Source: Stutzerimonas stutzeri
GTDB taxonomy: Bacteria > Pseudomonadota > Gammaproteobacteria > Pseudomonadales > Pseudomonadaceae
Direction: 5' to 3'
DNA: 64,000 nucleotides
NCBI RefSeq assembly: GCF_000952685.1
Contig: NZ_JYHV01000015.1
Span: forward strand, 1 to 64,000
Each line of letters starts with the position of its first letter. Position 1 is the stretch's first letter. The position numbers and the translations under genes are program-made. The notes beneath the pieces were generated by a model. That model had not been told where the DNA came from and made no database searches. It saw nothing but the letters and a program-made list of their open reading frames with translations. Below are positions 1 to 8,933 of the stretch, piece by piece.

Positions 1-1613
1 CCGATTCTGTTGAAAAAGCAGGTTTAGCGGCAGCCAGGCGGTCGGATGTACCGGCTGTCGAAGTGGCTGCAAGCCACTTCAAGTTGCCTTTCGGCGTTTC
101 GCTGAGCGTCATTGCTCAGCTCTGAGGGTTAATTTGAGGGTTTCTGCTCGCAGCAGGCGTACCTATCCCATTAATGGTGGCCCTTGAGGCAAAAGCTTGG
201 CCATGCGGCGCAGGTTCTGCACCGTCGCCGCCAGGGTGAATTCATCAGTCGCACCCGTCAGACCGCGCAGCCGTAAGCGATCAAGTTTCATTATCCGCTT
301 GAGGTGGGCGAATAGCATTTCCACCTTCTTTCGTTCGCAGCGAGAGACTAGGTATTCCGGTGTCTTGGCGATACGTCGAGCCACGTCGCGGGCAGCCTCA
401 TGGATGCTGCGGACGATCTTCCGAGTCGGCGTGTTGGGGCAGCACTTCGCTTTCAACGAGCAGGTGGCGCAGTCGGTTTGGCTGGAGCGGTAAATGATGG
501 TGTTGGCCTTGGTCACCCGCGATCTTTTCTGGGTGAAGGCGCGCCATTCACTGCGTAGTGGTTTGCCGGCTGGGCAGCGATATTCATTGGCTTCCTGGTT
601 CCAGTGGAAGTCGTTACTGGAGAGGCTGTCGTCCTTGCGCTCGGTCTTGTCCCACACCGGAACATGCGGCTCGATGTCCTTTTCTTCTACCATCCAGGCC
701 AGCATCGGGGCGATGCCATAAGCGGTATCGCCGATAAGGCGTTCCGGTGTGAGATCGAACTGCGCTTCGACACGCTCGACCATCGTCCTGGTCGAATCGA
801 CTTCGGCGGTACGGTGCGCCGAGGTAGCTTCCACGTCCATGATCACACCGTGCTCAGTGTCGATCAGGTAATTCGTGGAGTAGGCAAAGAAGGCCGGGCC
901 GCCTGGTGCTGCTGTCCAACGGGACTGAGGATCGGTGAGCGAAATTTTCTTAGGAAGAGCCTCAGCCAGCGCCTCTTCATCAAGGGCTTCGAGGTACTCG
1001 CGCACGGCGCGACTGCTGAGCTTTGGATCGTTCCAATCGACTTCATTACCCGCCATGCCACGTTGGCGGCTAGCATCGGCCTTGATGATGCTGGCGTCCA
1101 CAGCGAAGCCTTCGCCTTTGACCAGGCCAGCCGCCATGCAGCGGCGCAGCACCTCATTGAACAACCAGCGGAACAGGCCACTGTCACGAAAACGGCCGTG
1201 TCGGTTCTTCGAGAAGGTCGAGTGATTGGGTACTTCGTCTTCCAGACCCAGCCGGCAGAACCAGCGATAGCCAAGGTTCAGGTGCACCTCTTCGCACAAT
1301 CGACGCTCGGAACGAATGCCATAGCAGTAGCCGACGACGAGCATACGCACCATCAATTCCGGGTCAATCGAGGGACGCCCGATGGGGCTATAGAAATCCG
1401 CCAGGTAGGCGCGCAGATCACTGAGATCCAGGCATTGGTCGATGCTGCGCAGGAGGTGTTGGGGCGGGACGTGATCTTCCAGATTGAACGAGTAAAACAG
1501 GCGCTGCTGCCCTCCCGGTAACTGTCCCATCATGCTGTTCGCCCCCACGCTCACTGACAGAGCAATTTTGCCGAAGGCATGGGGAAGCAGCTACTTTTTC
1601 AACAGAATCGGCC
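1..1613 (-). mobile_element. IS1182-family insertion sequence, left end cut by the window edge
   Basis: The element carries one transposase gene on the minus strand. Its right end reads CTTTTTCAACAGAATC followed by GGCC (1595-1613), and the left end, from base 1, reads CCGATTCTGTTGAAAAAG, so the ends are inverted repeats of about 16 bp. GGCC also borders the two MITEs elsewhere in the window, so it is probably the 4-bp target duplication; the left copy is clipped to CC by the window edge. The right flank (GGCC then AGAAGCGG) resembles the dyad repeats into which the MITEs inserted. Confidence 0.88.
163..1533 (-). CDS. IS1182-family DDE transposase
   Basis: Catalyses cut-and-paste movement of the surrounding insertion sequence. 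The protein has the IS1182/DUF772 N-terminal region, which begins MMGQLPGGQQ. The three acidic positions of a DDE nuclease are visible: Asp in FAVDASIIKADAS, Asp in IGDTAYG, and Glu in the C-terminal ERKKVEMLFAHLKR segment. A Cys-rich patch (CATCSLKAKCCP) before the last acidic residue is typical of the family. The gene is intact, about 456 residues. I chose the tandem ATG at 1533, with a G-rich stretch upstream; a GTG at 1554 would add seven residues. It may mobilise the two MITEs in trans. Confidence 0.92.
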   Translation of the reverse strand: MMGQLPGGQQRLFYSFNLEDHVPPQHLLRSIDQCLDLSDLRAYLADFYSPIGRPSIDPELMVRMLVVGYCYGIRSERRLCEEVHLNLGYRWFCRLGLEDEVPNHSTFSKNRHGRFRDSGLFRWLFNEVLRRCMAAGLVKGEGFAVDASIIKADASRQRGMAGNEVDWNDPKLSSRAVREYLEALDEEALAEALPKKISLTDPQSRWTAAPGGPAFFAYSTNYLIDTEHGVIMDVEATSAHRTAEVDSTRTMVERVEAQFDLTPERLIGDTAYGIAPMLAWMVEEKDIEPHVPVWDKTERKDDSLSSNDFHWNQEANEYRCPAGKPLRSEWRAFTQKRSRVTKANTIIYRSSQTDCATCSLKAKCCPNTPTRKIVRSIHEAARDVARRIAKTPEYLVSRCERKKVEMLFAHLKRIMKLDRLRLRGLTGATDEFTLAATVQNLRRMAKLLPQGPPLMG

Positions 1614-1676
1614 AGAAGCGGACGTTCACCAAGGCTATGTTTTGTGATTTGGAGGTGCCTATAAAGCCTGAGGCGA

Positions 1677-2081
1677 TCAAGGTGTAGGCTGGGCGCTGAG
1701 TAGATAGGGAGACAGAAGCGTTCGTTCCTCGTCAGGGACCCGCTTTGATTGTCGTGTTTCGACGTCCACAGCTATGACGGTCGTGCGCGCCTGCACACAT
1801 AGCCGGTCGTTTTGCCACAACTCTTGAATAAAGCAGATGGAGCTATTGCCGATCCTCTCGACGGCAGTTCGTACTGTGACCATTGATCCCCAATGAAGCT
1901 CATGCCTGAAATCTACGTTCAGGTTGACAACCATCGTCGGTACTTTCGAACCAAGCTTCTCGCGAAATAGCGCTGCACGTCCGTCTGCAAGCCAGACCGG
2001 TACTACGGTGTTACTGATGTGTCCATGCATGTCGGTCTCGCTGAAGCGAGGCTTGATCGAGGCTTCAAAGAAATAGCTCAT
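1677..2081 (-). CDS. Acyl-CoA thioesterase, 4-hydroxybenzoyl-CoA thioesterase (hotdog) family
   Basis: A 134-residue single hotdog domain expected to hydrolyse an acyl-CoA thioester in the cytoplasm. The N-terminal segment FSETDMHGHISNTVVPVW matches the family's active-site region (R-x-x-E-x-D...GH-x-N). The start is ATG 2081, placed by a strong GGAGAGG ribosome site a few bases upstream; an in-frame extension into the upstream gene has no such support. It is the last gene of the minus-strand operon that starts at 8367, 80 bp after the thiolase. Its likely role is release of CoA or removal of dead-end acyl-CoAs. The substrate is unknown. Confidence 0.8.
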   Translation of the reverse strand: MSYFFEASIKPRFSETDMHGHISNTVVPVWLADGRAALFREKLGSKVPTMVVNLNVDFRHELHWGSMVTVRTAVERIGNSSICFIQELWQNDRLCVQARTTVIAVDVETRQSKRVPDEERTLLSPYLLSAQPTP

Positions 2082-2161
2082 GATCCTCTCCTGGTAGGCC
2101 GGGGACGTCCGGCTGCAAGCGCGCTTGCAGCCGGATGGTAAAGGGCGTTTCCGCCGGCTTC

Positions 2162-3367
2162 TCAGATCCGCTCTATGATCAAGGCCACGCCCTGGCCGAC
2201 CCCGACGCACATGCTGCACAACGCGTAGCGGCCCTGCTGGCGCTCCAATTGGTTCAGCGCGGTGGTGACCAGCCGCGCCCCGGAAGCGCCCAGCGGGTGG
2301 CCGATGGCGATGGCGCCGCCGTTGGGGTTGACCCGCGAGTCGTCGTCCTGTAGCCCCAGGCGGCGGCACACGGCGATGGCTTGTGCGGCGAAGGCCTCGT
2401 TGAACTCGATCACGTCCATCTGGCCGATATCCAGGCCGCTCAGGCGCATGACCTTTTCCACAGCCGGTACCGGACCCATGCCCATCAGGCGCGGGGCAAC
2501 ACCAGCGGTGGCCATGGCCACGATCCGGGCGCGTGGCTTGAGACCGTGCCTGTCAACGGCCTCGCCACTGGCCATCAGCAGCGCGCAGGCGCCATCGTTG
2601 ATGCCCGAGGAATTGCCGGCGGTCACCGTGCCATCGGCCTTGACCACGCCCTTCAGGCCGCTGAGCGCTTCGAGCGTGCTGTCCGGGCGCGGATGCTCGT
2701 CCTGGCTGACGATCCGCTCGGGTTTGCGCGGCTGGGCGATGGTCAGCGGCATGATTTCCCGGTCGAAAAAGCCTGCCTCATGGGCGCGTTGCCAGCGCTG
2801 TTGGCTGCGCAGGGCAAAGGCGTCTTGATCGGCACGCGACACGCCTTCTTCTTCGGCCACGTTCTCGGCGGTCAGGGTCAGGGCGTCAACTCCATACTGT
2901 TCCTTCATCTTCGGGTTGACCAGGCGCCAGCCGATGGTGGTGTCTTCCAGTAGCTGGCCGCGTGCGAAGGCCTGCTCCGCCTTGGCCAGCACGTAAGGCG
3001 AGCGGCTCATGCTTTCGACGCCGCCGGCGATCATCAACTGCGCCTCGCCGCAGCGTAGGGCGCGGGCAGCGCTGCCCACCGCATCGAGGCCGGAGCCGCA
3101 CAGGCGGTTGAGGGTTGCGCCGGGCACCGAGATCGGCAGGCCCGCCAGCAGCGCAGCCATGCGCGCGACGTTGCGGTTGTCTTCGCCGGCCTGGTTGGCA
3201 CAGCCATAGATCACGTCGTCGATCAGGCTCCAGTCCAGGCCCGGGTTGCGTGCGATCAGCTCGACGATGGGCAGCGCGGCCAGGTCATCGGTGCGAACCG
3301 AGGACAGCGCGCCATTGAAACGGCCGAAAGGCGTGCGGATCGCATCGCAGATATAAGCTTCTGACAT
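2162..3367 (-). CDS. Thiolase, 3-oxoadipyl-CoA thiolase (PcaF/PaaJ)-like
   Basis: Cleaves a 3-oxoacyl-CoA with CoA, probably 3-oxoadipyl-CoA to succinyl-CoA plus acetyl-CoA. The N-terminus (ICDAIRTPFGRFNGALSSVR, then YGCANQAGEDNRNVARMA) is characteristic of the PcaF/PaaJ subgroup. The nucleophilic Cys lies in NRLCGSGLDAVG, the active-site His in AIGHPLGASGAR, and the second Cys in SMCVGVGQG. Length is about 401 residues, as usual. Start ATG 3367 is preceded by GGAGTGAGG; a GTG nine bases upstream is possible. It begins 5 bp after the stop of the FadB-like gene, so the two are surely co-transcribed. It is the best clue that the operon processes a dicarboxylyl-CoA. Confidence 0.9.
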   Translation of the reverse strand: MSEAYICDAIRTPFGRFNGALSSVRTDDLAALPIVELIARNPGLDWSLIDDVIYGCANQAGEDNRNVARMAALLAGLPISVPGATLNRLCGSGLDAVGSAARALRCGEAQLMIAGGVESMSRSPYVLAKAEQAFARGQLLEDTTIGWRLVNPKMKEQYGVDALTLTAENVAEEEGVSRADQDAFALRSQQRWQRAHEAGFFDREIMPLTIAQPRKPERIVSQDEHPRPDSTLEALSGLKGVVKADGTVTAGNSSGINDGACALLMASGEAVDRHGLKPRARIVAMATAGVAPRLMGMGPVPAVEKVMRLSGLDIGQMDVIEFNEAFAAQAIAVCRRLGLQDDDSRVNPNGGAIAIGHPLGASGARLVTTALNQLERQQGRYALCSMCVGVGQGVALIIERI

Positions 3368-3372
3368 TTTCC

Positions 3373-5454
3373 TCACTCCTTCTCTGCTTTGGTGCCAGCT
3401 TCCAACAGGGCGGCATCGCCACGCTCCTGGCCTTTGCCGGAGGCTTCGACGAAGCCATCCAGAGCGGCATTCAGTTCGCTCGATCCCATGCTACGGGCGA
3501 TGAACACCGGCCCGCCGCGCCAGCGCGGGAAGCCATAGCCGTGGACGAGGGCGATATCGATATCCTCCGGGCGCTGGCAGACGCCTTGCGCGAGCAGCAG
3601 CAGGGCTTCGTTGATCAGTGCCAGCACAGCGCGCTGCTGTATATCTTCAGCACTGAAGGCTTTGGCTTCGATGCCTTTTTCACAGCGATAGCCGGCGATG
3701 AGCTCGGCAACCGCGCTGTCGCTCTGGGGCTTGCTGTCTTCGCCATAGCGGTAGTAACCCTTGGCCGTCTTGCGGCCCAGACGACCGGCTTCGCAGAGCA
3801 GGTCCGGGATGCCGACGTAGCGACGCAGGTGCCGCGTGGCGGCGGTCTGCTGGCGCATCCGCCAGGCGATATCCAGGCCCGACATGTCAGCCACCTTGAA
3901 CGGGCCCATGGCGAAGCCGTATTGCTCCAAGGCTGCGTCGATCTGCTCAGGGCTGGCGCCTTCTTCGAGCATGAACTCGCACTGGCGGCGGTAGGCGGCG
4001 TACAGCCGGTTACCGACGAAGCCCCAGGCGTTGCCGACGACGATGGCTTTCTTCTTCAGGCGCTCGGCGAATTTCAGCGCCGCGCACAACGCTTGCTCGC
4101 CGGTCGCACTGCCGCGCACCACTTCCAGCAGGGCCATGCGGTGTGCCGGGCTGAAGAAATGCAGGCCGAGTACGCGCTCGGGGTGAGGAATGCCTTCGGC
4201 GATCGCGTCGATATCGAGATAAGAGGTGTTGGTCGCCAGCAGGGTGTCGCTGCTCACCTGTTCGGCGAGTTGCTGGAACAGTGCTTGCTTGGCCGCCATG
4301 TCTTCGATGATCGCTTCGACCACCAGGTCGGCCCTGGCGACGGTCTGGATGTCCTGACTGGCCGTGAGGCGAGCGAGGATGGCATCGCGCTTGTCGGCAC
4401 TCAGGCGCTGGCGCTCGACGTCGCGCGCCAGTTCGTCTTCGATGCGCTTGACGCCTGTTGCGAGTGCTTGCGCATTCAGTTCGAGCAGATCCACCGTGCA
4501 GCCGGCCTGCAGTGCGCACAGCGCGATACCGCTGCCCATGGTGCCGGCACCGATCACCGCTATCCGTTCCAGTACCCGTGCTTCTGTCGGTTGCGCCGGG
4601 ACATAGGGCTCGGCGCGCTCGGCGAAGAACAGGTAGCGCAGGGCCTGGGCCGCTTGGCTGCCGCGCAGGGCGAGAAAGGCGGCGCGCTCTTTGCCGATTG
4701 CCTGCGCAAAGATCCTCTCATCCGCAGCCAGAACCACCTCGGCGGCAACCGTTGCCGCCGGCAGGCCGCGTGCGCCGGACACCAGCTTCTGAGCTCGCGT
4801 ATGCAGGGCGGTCTTGTCCTCGGCGGCCACGGGGCGCGCACTCAGTGGCCGCTTGCCGCCCTGGTAGCTTCGGGCAAAGGCCAGTGCTTCGGCATGTTGC
4901 TCGGCTTCGTCGCTGGCGCTCAGCAGATGATCCACCAGGCCCAGTTCCAGGGCCTTGCCGGCGTTGATCGGCTTGCCGGTCACTATCATCTCCAGGGCCG
5001 TGCCCATGCCGACTGCGCGGGGCAGGCGCTGGGTGCCGCCGGCACCGGGGATGATGCCCACCGTGACTTCCGGCAGGCCCAGGTTGGCATTGGCCGTGGC
5101 CAGGCGGGCATCGCAGGCCAGGGCCAGTTCCAGACCACCACCCAGGGTGTGGCCCTTGATCACGGCGATCACCGGCAGGGGGCAGGCTTCCAGGGCCGCC
5201 GTCACCTGGGGCAGGGTGGGCTCGGTCGGCTCGTTCTCCAGCTCGCGCAGGTCGGCGCCAGCCATCAGGTTACGCCCGGCGCCGGTCAGCAGCACCGCAC
5301 GGGCCTGCGCCATATCCAGGCTCGCCAGCGCGTGGAGGATGCCTCTTCTGACCGCGTCGGTGCTGCTGTTTACGGGCGGGTTGTCGAGGGTGATCACGGC
5401 GATCTCCCCCTCGTAGGCCAGGTGAACCTGGCCGTTGCTCGGGGCCTCAGCCAT
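3373..5454 (-). CDS. Bifunctional enoyl-CoA hydratase / 3-hydroxyacyl-CoA dehydrogenase (FadB-like)
   Basis: A 693-residue multifunctional beta-oxidation protein. The N-terminal crotonase domain (about residues 1-190) has the oxyanion-hole segments LMAGADLREL and GHTLGGGLELALACD and the Glu-bearing LPEVTVGIIPGAGG. A Rossmann domain follows at about residue 295 (IAVIGAGTMGSGIALCAL), with the catalytic His in GLHFFSPAHRMALLEVV, then two C-terminal dehydrogenase domains. It hydrates a 2-enoyl-CoA and oxidises the product to 3-oxoacyl-CoA, the substrate for the thiolase just downstream. Start ATG 5454 overlaps the end of the synthetase gene by 8 bp, which indicates translational coupling; the in-frame upstream extension is not credible. 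It is distinct from the usual fadBA pair because its neighbours differ. Confidence 0.9.
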   Translation of the reverse strand: MAEAPSNGQVHLAYEGEIAVITLDNPPVNSSTDAVRRGILHALASLDMAQARAVLLTGAGRNLMAGADLRELENEPTEPTLPQVTAALEACPLPVIAVIKGHTLGGGLELALACDARLATANANLGLPEVTVGIIPGAGGTQRLPRAVGMGTALEMIVTGKPINAGKALELGLVDHLLSASDEAEQHAEALAFARSYQGGKRPLSARPVAAEDKTALHTRAQKLVSGARGLPAATVAAEVVLAADERIFAQAIGKERAAFLALRGSQAAQALRYLFFAERAEPYVPAQPTEARVLERIAVIGAGTMGSGIALCALQAGCTVDLLELNAQALATGVKRIEDELARDVERQRLSADKRDAILARLTASQDIQTVARADLVVEAIIEDMAAKQALFQQLAEQVSSDTLLATNTSYLDIDAIAEGIPHPERVLGLHFFSPAHRMALLEVVRGSATGEQALCAALKFAERLKKKAIVVGNAWGFVGNRLYAAYRRQCEFMLEEGASPEQIDAALEQYGFAMGPFKVADMSGLDIAWRMRQQTAATRHLRRYVGIPDLLCEAGRLGRKTAKGYYRYGEDSKPQSDSAVAELIAGYRCEKGIEAKAFSAEDIQQRAVLALINEALLLLAQGVCQRPEDIDIALVHGYGFPRWRGGPVFIARSMGSSELNAALDGFVEASGKGQERGDAALLEAGTKAEKE

Positions 5455-7573
5455 AGCGTCGTTCTCCGCTGGCCTGGGTTTCGTCTGCCTGCTCCAGCAC
5501 CAGTACGGCATCGGCCGCCACCACGCCCTGGCCTTCGGGCAGGACGAACAGCGGGTTGATTTCAGCCGTCACCAGGCGCTCGCCAAAGGCGGCGACCAGT
5601 GCGGAGAAATCGACGATGGCCTGGGCCAATGCTTGGGTATCGCGGCGTTTGGAGCCTCGATAGCCGTCGAGCAATGGCCAGGTGATCAGTTGCTGCATCA
5701 TCGAGCGGGCCTGTTCCAGCGTCAGGCCACCCTGTTCGGGCAGCATGCGCAGCGCGGTGTCCTTGTACAGCTCGGCGGTGACGCCGCCGGCCCCAAGGAG
5801 AATGGTGGTGCCCAGGGCATCGCGGTTGGCGCCGAGAATCAGCTCGTGACCGCCAGCGACCATGGCTTCGACGAGGAAGCGATCCGGGCGGTAGCCGACG
5901 TGGCTGGCCACTTCCGTGATCATCTTGTCGAAGCGCGCGCCGATGGTTTCTGCCGTCTGCTGCAGGGCCACGCCGCCGATATCGCTCTTGTGCAGCAGCT
6001 TGGCGTCCAGCACCTTGAGTACCACCGGCTGCTCCATTTCGCGAGCGGCCTGAACGGCTTGCTCACGGCTGCTGACCACACGGCTTTGCGGTACTCGAAG
6101 CCCCACCTGGCTGAACAGCGCCTTGGCGGCAGCCTCGTCGAGCGAACCTTGGGCCTGCGTGGCCGCCTCGGGGAGCTGCATGCTCGGCGCCGCTTCGACG
6201 CAGGTCAGCGGCTGCGCGATAAGGTCGAGGGCAGCGAGCACGGCGCTGCAGCTTTCCGGCGAGCTGAAGCCCGGAATGCCGGCGAGATTGAGGCGCTTGA
6301 GCGTTTCCGGTGCATGGGGGCTGACGTAGGCCAGCACGGGTTTGTCATTGGTATCCAGGCAATCCTGGATGGCGTTGACGACCAGATCCGGCATGGCCAG
6401 ACCCGAGGAGCCGATGATCACCACCAAGGCGTCGTAGCTGTCGCTGGCCAGCAGGGTGCGGATCGCCTGGCGCAGCAGGTCGGGTTGCAGGCCGGCCAGG
6501 GTCACGTCGATCGGGTTGCGGTCGAGCGCAGTGGGGGTGTCGCCCTGCAGGGCGCGCAGCTTCTCGGCGGTGGCGGCATCCGGGGCCGGGGTGTCGAAAT
6601 GGTTCATGCCCAGGCTGTCGGCGATCAGCGTGCCAGCGCCGCCAGTGGAGGTCAGGATGGCCACGCGGCGGCCAGCCAGGCGGCGCCCGGCGACCAGTAC
6701 GGCGGGGATGTCGAGGAATTCATCGAAGGTGTTGGCGCGGATCACTCCCAGCTCGCGGAAGAAGGCATCGTAGACGCGGTCTTCGCCGGCCAATGCGCCA
6801 GTATGGGAGCTGGCGGCGCTGGCACCGGCTTCGGAGCGGCCGATCTTGAACACCACCAGCGGTTTGCCCGCCGCGCGGGCGCGCAGCGCCACTTCACGGA
6901 AGCGCTGCGGGTTGCGCACGCTTTCCAGGTAGAGCGCGATGACCTTGGTGTTGTCGTCATCTACCAGATATTCGATGAAGTCGCTGACTTCCAGATCCAC
7001 CTCGTTGCTGGTGGAGATCAGCGACGAGAGGCCGATGCCGCGACCGGCGGCACGAGAGAGCAGGGCGCCGAGAATGCCGCCGCTCTGCGAAACCACTGCG
7101 ACATGGCCGGCGGGCAGGTCGCTGATCTCCAGGGCGCCGCTGGCGGACAGCGGGATACGGGCGGACAGGTTGACCAGACCAATGGTGTTGGGGCCGAGAA
7201 TGCGCATCGACCCGGCGGCGGCTTTTAGCTCCTCCTGCAGGTTCAGGCCGCCTTCACCGGCTTCGGCAAAACCGCTGGCCAGCACCACCGCCGCCTTGCA
7301 GCCGATCTTGGCCAGCGAGCGCACGGCATCGATGCTGCGCTTGGCGCTGAGCAGCACCAGGCCAACATCAGGGGCCTGCGGCAGTTCCTCGATGCTGGCG
7401 TAGCAGCGCAGCCCCTGGATCTCGCTGGCTTTCGGGTTGACCGGGTAGATGGCGCCCTCGAAGCCGTGCTTGAGCAGATAGGAAACCGGGCGTCCCGAGG
7501 TTTTGTTGACGTCCGCCGAGGCGCCGATGACGGCGACGCTTTTCGGGTTGAGCAAGGCATCGAGCTGTTTCAT
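5447..7573 (-). CDS. Acyl-CoA synthetase (ADP/NDP-forming), acetate-CoA ligase family
   Basis: Activates a carboxylic acid to its CoA thioester using ATP and releasing ADP. The 708-residue single chain contains a CoA-binding Rossmann domain (residues 5-100, SVAVIGASAD), succinyl-CoA-ligase-like domains with the phospho-His motif SSHTGALAG near residue 255, and a C-terminal ATP-grasp domain from about residue 480 (VVLKVLDAKLLHKSDIGGV). Start ATG 7573 overlaps the stop of the crotonase gene as ATGA. Its place between crotonase and FadB-like genes points to activation of the operon's own substrate. Related enzymes act on acetate, pimelate and aromatic or branched acids, so specificity cannot be called. 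Confidence 0.88.
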   Translation of the reverse strand: MKQLDALLNPKSVAVIGASADVNKTSGRPVSYLLKHGFEGAIYPVNPKASEIQGLRCYASIEELPQAPDVGLVLLSAKRSIDAVRSLAKIGCKAAVVLASGFAEAGEGGLNLQEELKAAAGSMRILGPNTIGLVNLSARIPLSASGALEISDLPAGHVAVVSQSGGILGALLSRAAGRGIGLSSLISTSNEVDLEVSDFIEYLVDDDNTKVIALYLESVRNPQRFREVALRARAAGKPLVVFKIGRSEAGASAASSHTGALAGEDRVYDAFFRELGVIRANTFDEFLDIPAVLVAGRRLAGRRVAILTSTGGAGTLIADSLGMNHFDTPAPDAATAEKLRALQGDTPTALDRNPIDVTLAGLQPDLLRQAIRTLLASDSYDALVVIIGSSGLAMPDLVVNAIQDCLDTNDKPVLAYVSPHAPETLKRLNLAGIPGFSSPESCSAVLAALDLIAQPLTCVEAAPSMQLPEAATQAQGSLDEAAAKALFSQVGLRVPQSRVVSSREQAVQAAREMEQPVVLKVLDAKLLHKSDIGGVALQQTAETIGARFDKMITEVASHVGYRPDRFLVEAMVAGGHELILGANRDALGTTILLGAGGVTAELYKDTALRMLPEQGGLTLEQARSMMQQLITWPLLDGYRGSKRRDTQALAQAIVDFSALVAAFGERLVTAEINPLFVLPEGQGVVAADAVLVLEQADETQASGERRYG

Positions 7574-8367
7574 TTGCCGGCCTCCTTAGCACTGTCGAGG
7601 AAGGCCTGCACCGAGGTGCGGTGTTCCTGCGAGGTGTAGCAGATACCCTGGGCCTTGCTGCCCTCGGCGAACACCTGGTGTTCAGACATCTCGTAGCTGC
7701 GGTTGATGATGGACTTGGTCAGGGCAGTGGCAGTGCGCGAGCCGCGGCTCATCTCGTCAGCCATGGCCATGGCGGTGCTCAGCAGGTCGTCGGCCTCACA
7801 GAGGCGGTCTGCGATACCCAGTTCGAGCGCTTCTTCGGAGGCGACACGGCGGCCACTGAAGATCAGCGCCTTGGCCCGCGCCAAGCCGACACGGCGCGGC
7901 AGGAAGTACAAGCCGCCACCGTCGGGTATCAGGCCGCGCGCGATGTAAGCCCAAGTAAAGGTGGCCGGACGGGCAGCCACGACGAAGTCGCAGGACAGAG
8001 CGAGATCGGCGCCAAGGCCGGCTGCCGCGCCATTGACTGCCGCGATGGTGGGAATGGGCAGGTTGAGCAGGAGGCTGGCGGCATAGTGCACGCCTTGCTG
8101 GCGCTCCCAACCGTTGAAACCAACGACGGCAGGATCGGCCTCCATGCGCGCCTTCATTCCGGAAATATCACCGCCTGCGCAGAATCCTTTGCCGGTGCCA
8201 GTGATGATGAGCGCTCGAACGCTGCGATCGCTGCGCAACTTCTCCAGCAACTGAACCAGTTCGGCGCGCATGGCGTCGCTCATCGCATTGCGTTTTTCTG
8301 GTCGGTTGAGGGTCAGGACAGCAATGCCGTTTTCCTGTTGAAAGTTGATAAGAGTGTTCTGGCTCAT
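7570..8367 (-). CDS. Crotonase: enoyl-CoA hydratase/isomerase, PaaG-like active site
   Basis: First gene of the minus-strand operon, 265 residues, single crotonase domain. The oxyanion-hole loops are KGFCAGGDISG and NGAAAGLGADLALSCD. The first hydratase Glu position is not a Glu (segment TFTWAYIARGLIPDGGG), while an Asp is present in IPDGGG, as in 1,2-epoxyphenylacetyl-CoA isomerase (PaaG) and related double-bond isomerases. An isomerase role is therefore more likely than plain hydration. Start ATG 8367 follows an AAGAGA site; an upstream in-frame extension to 8517 lacks a ribosome site. The stop overlaps the next start by four bases. Confidence 0.87.
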   Translation of the reverse strand: MSQNTLINFQQENGIAVLTLNRPEKRNAMSDAMRAELVQLLEKLRSDRSVRALIITGTGKGFCAGGDISGMKARMEADPAVVGFNGWERQQGVHYAASLLLNLPIPTIAAVNGAAAGLGADLALSCDFVVAARPATFTWAYIARGLIPDGGGLYFLPRRVGLARAKALIFSGRRVASEEALELGIADRLCEADDLLSTAMAMADEMSRGSRTATALTKSIINRSYEMSEHQVFAEGSKAQGICYTSQEHRTSVQAFLDSAKEAGK

Positions 8368-8933
8368 TATTGGATCTCTTGTAATTAAATAAACCGATCG
8401 AGTTTTGCCTGGCACTAGGCAGGCTGATTGCGGTTGGGCGACTGCAGGCGTGAATGGAGCGTTTAGTTCGCCCGTCATCCTATTTGGCATTCTTCGATCA
8501 ACCTGGCGGCTGTTCAAATGACTAAAGATGTCGATTGGTCTAACAAAACGTTGGGATGTTCTGCGGGATCGTCAGGCCGCGGTTGGGGCTTCGAGGGTGA
8601 CGTGAGTCGCGAGATTGCCAGGCACCTGCTTTAAGGTGCCGTGTTTGCTGGGCTTGCGGCTTATTCAGCTGGATCAGCGGTGGTGCATGACAAACAACCT
8701 GCTGCTCTAGGCCAAATAAATACTCAGTTCAGGGGGGCTGCGCGTTCGGTCATAGTGAAGACGCAGTACGAGAGATGGGTTGAGAACTGCCGGTTATCGA
8801 ATCTACCGCTGAAGCAGAGCAGGAATATGCCTGCTGGCATCAGGAAGTAGACAACCCCAAACAATAAAAACAACCGCGCCACTGGCAGGCGCGAAAATCC
8901 GCGATCTCGGTTCGCGGTGAGAGGAAGTACAAA
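8368..8933. promoter_or_regulatory. 566-bp divergent regulatory region between the crotonase operon and tctBA
   Basis: No convincing gene is seen. It must contain the promoters of both divergent operons. A 6-bp perfect dyad AGCAGG-N6-CCTGCT lies at 8818-8835, about 100 bp before tctB, and could be an operator for the IclR or LysR regulator of the cluster. An A-rich Crc-type motif at 8860-8867 is listed separately. No confident -35/-10 pair could be assigned. Confidence 0.4.
8860..8867 (+). promoter_or_regulatory. Candidate Hfq/Crc catabolite-activity (CA) motif before tctB
   Basis: AACAATAA matches the AAnAAnAA consensus that Hfq with Crc binds in Pseudomonas mRNAs. It sits in the run AAACAATAAAAACAAC about 65 bases upstream of the tctB start. 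Similar motifs occur at the porin and tctC starts. Whether it lies within the mRNA depends on the unmapped transcription start. Confidence 0.4.

Noticed and set aside
604..1521. A 305-codon plus-strand frame inside the IS
   Set aside because: Antisense to the complete transposase, with no motif of its own.
3541..5559. A 672-codon open frame on the plus strand opposite the FadB-like gene
   Set aside because: It is an antisense shadow of a high-GC gene. The minus-strand gene has all catalytic motifs, ribosome sites and operon overlaps, whereas this frame shows no domain.
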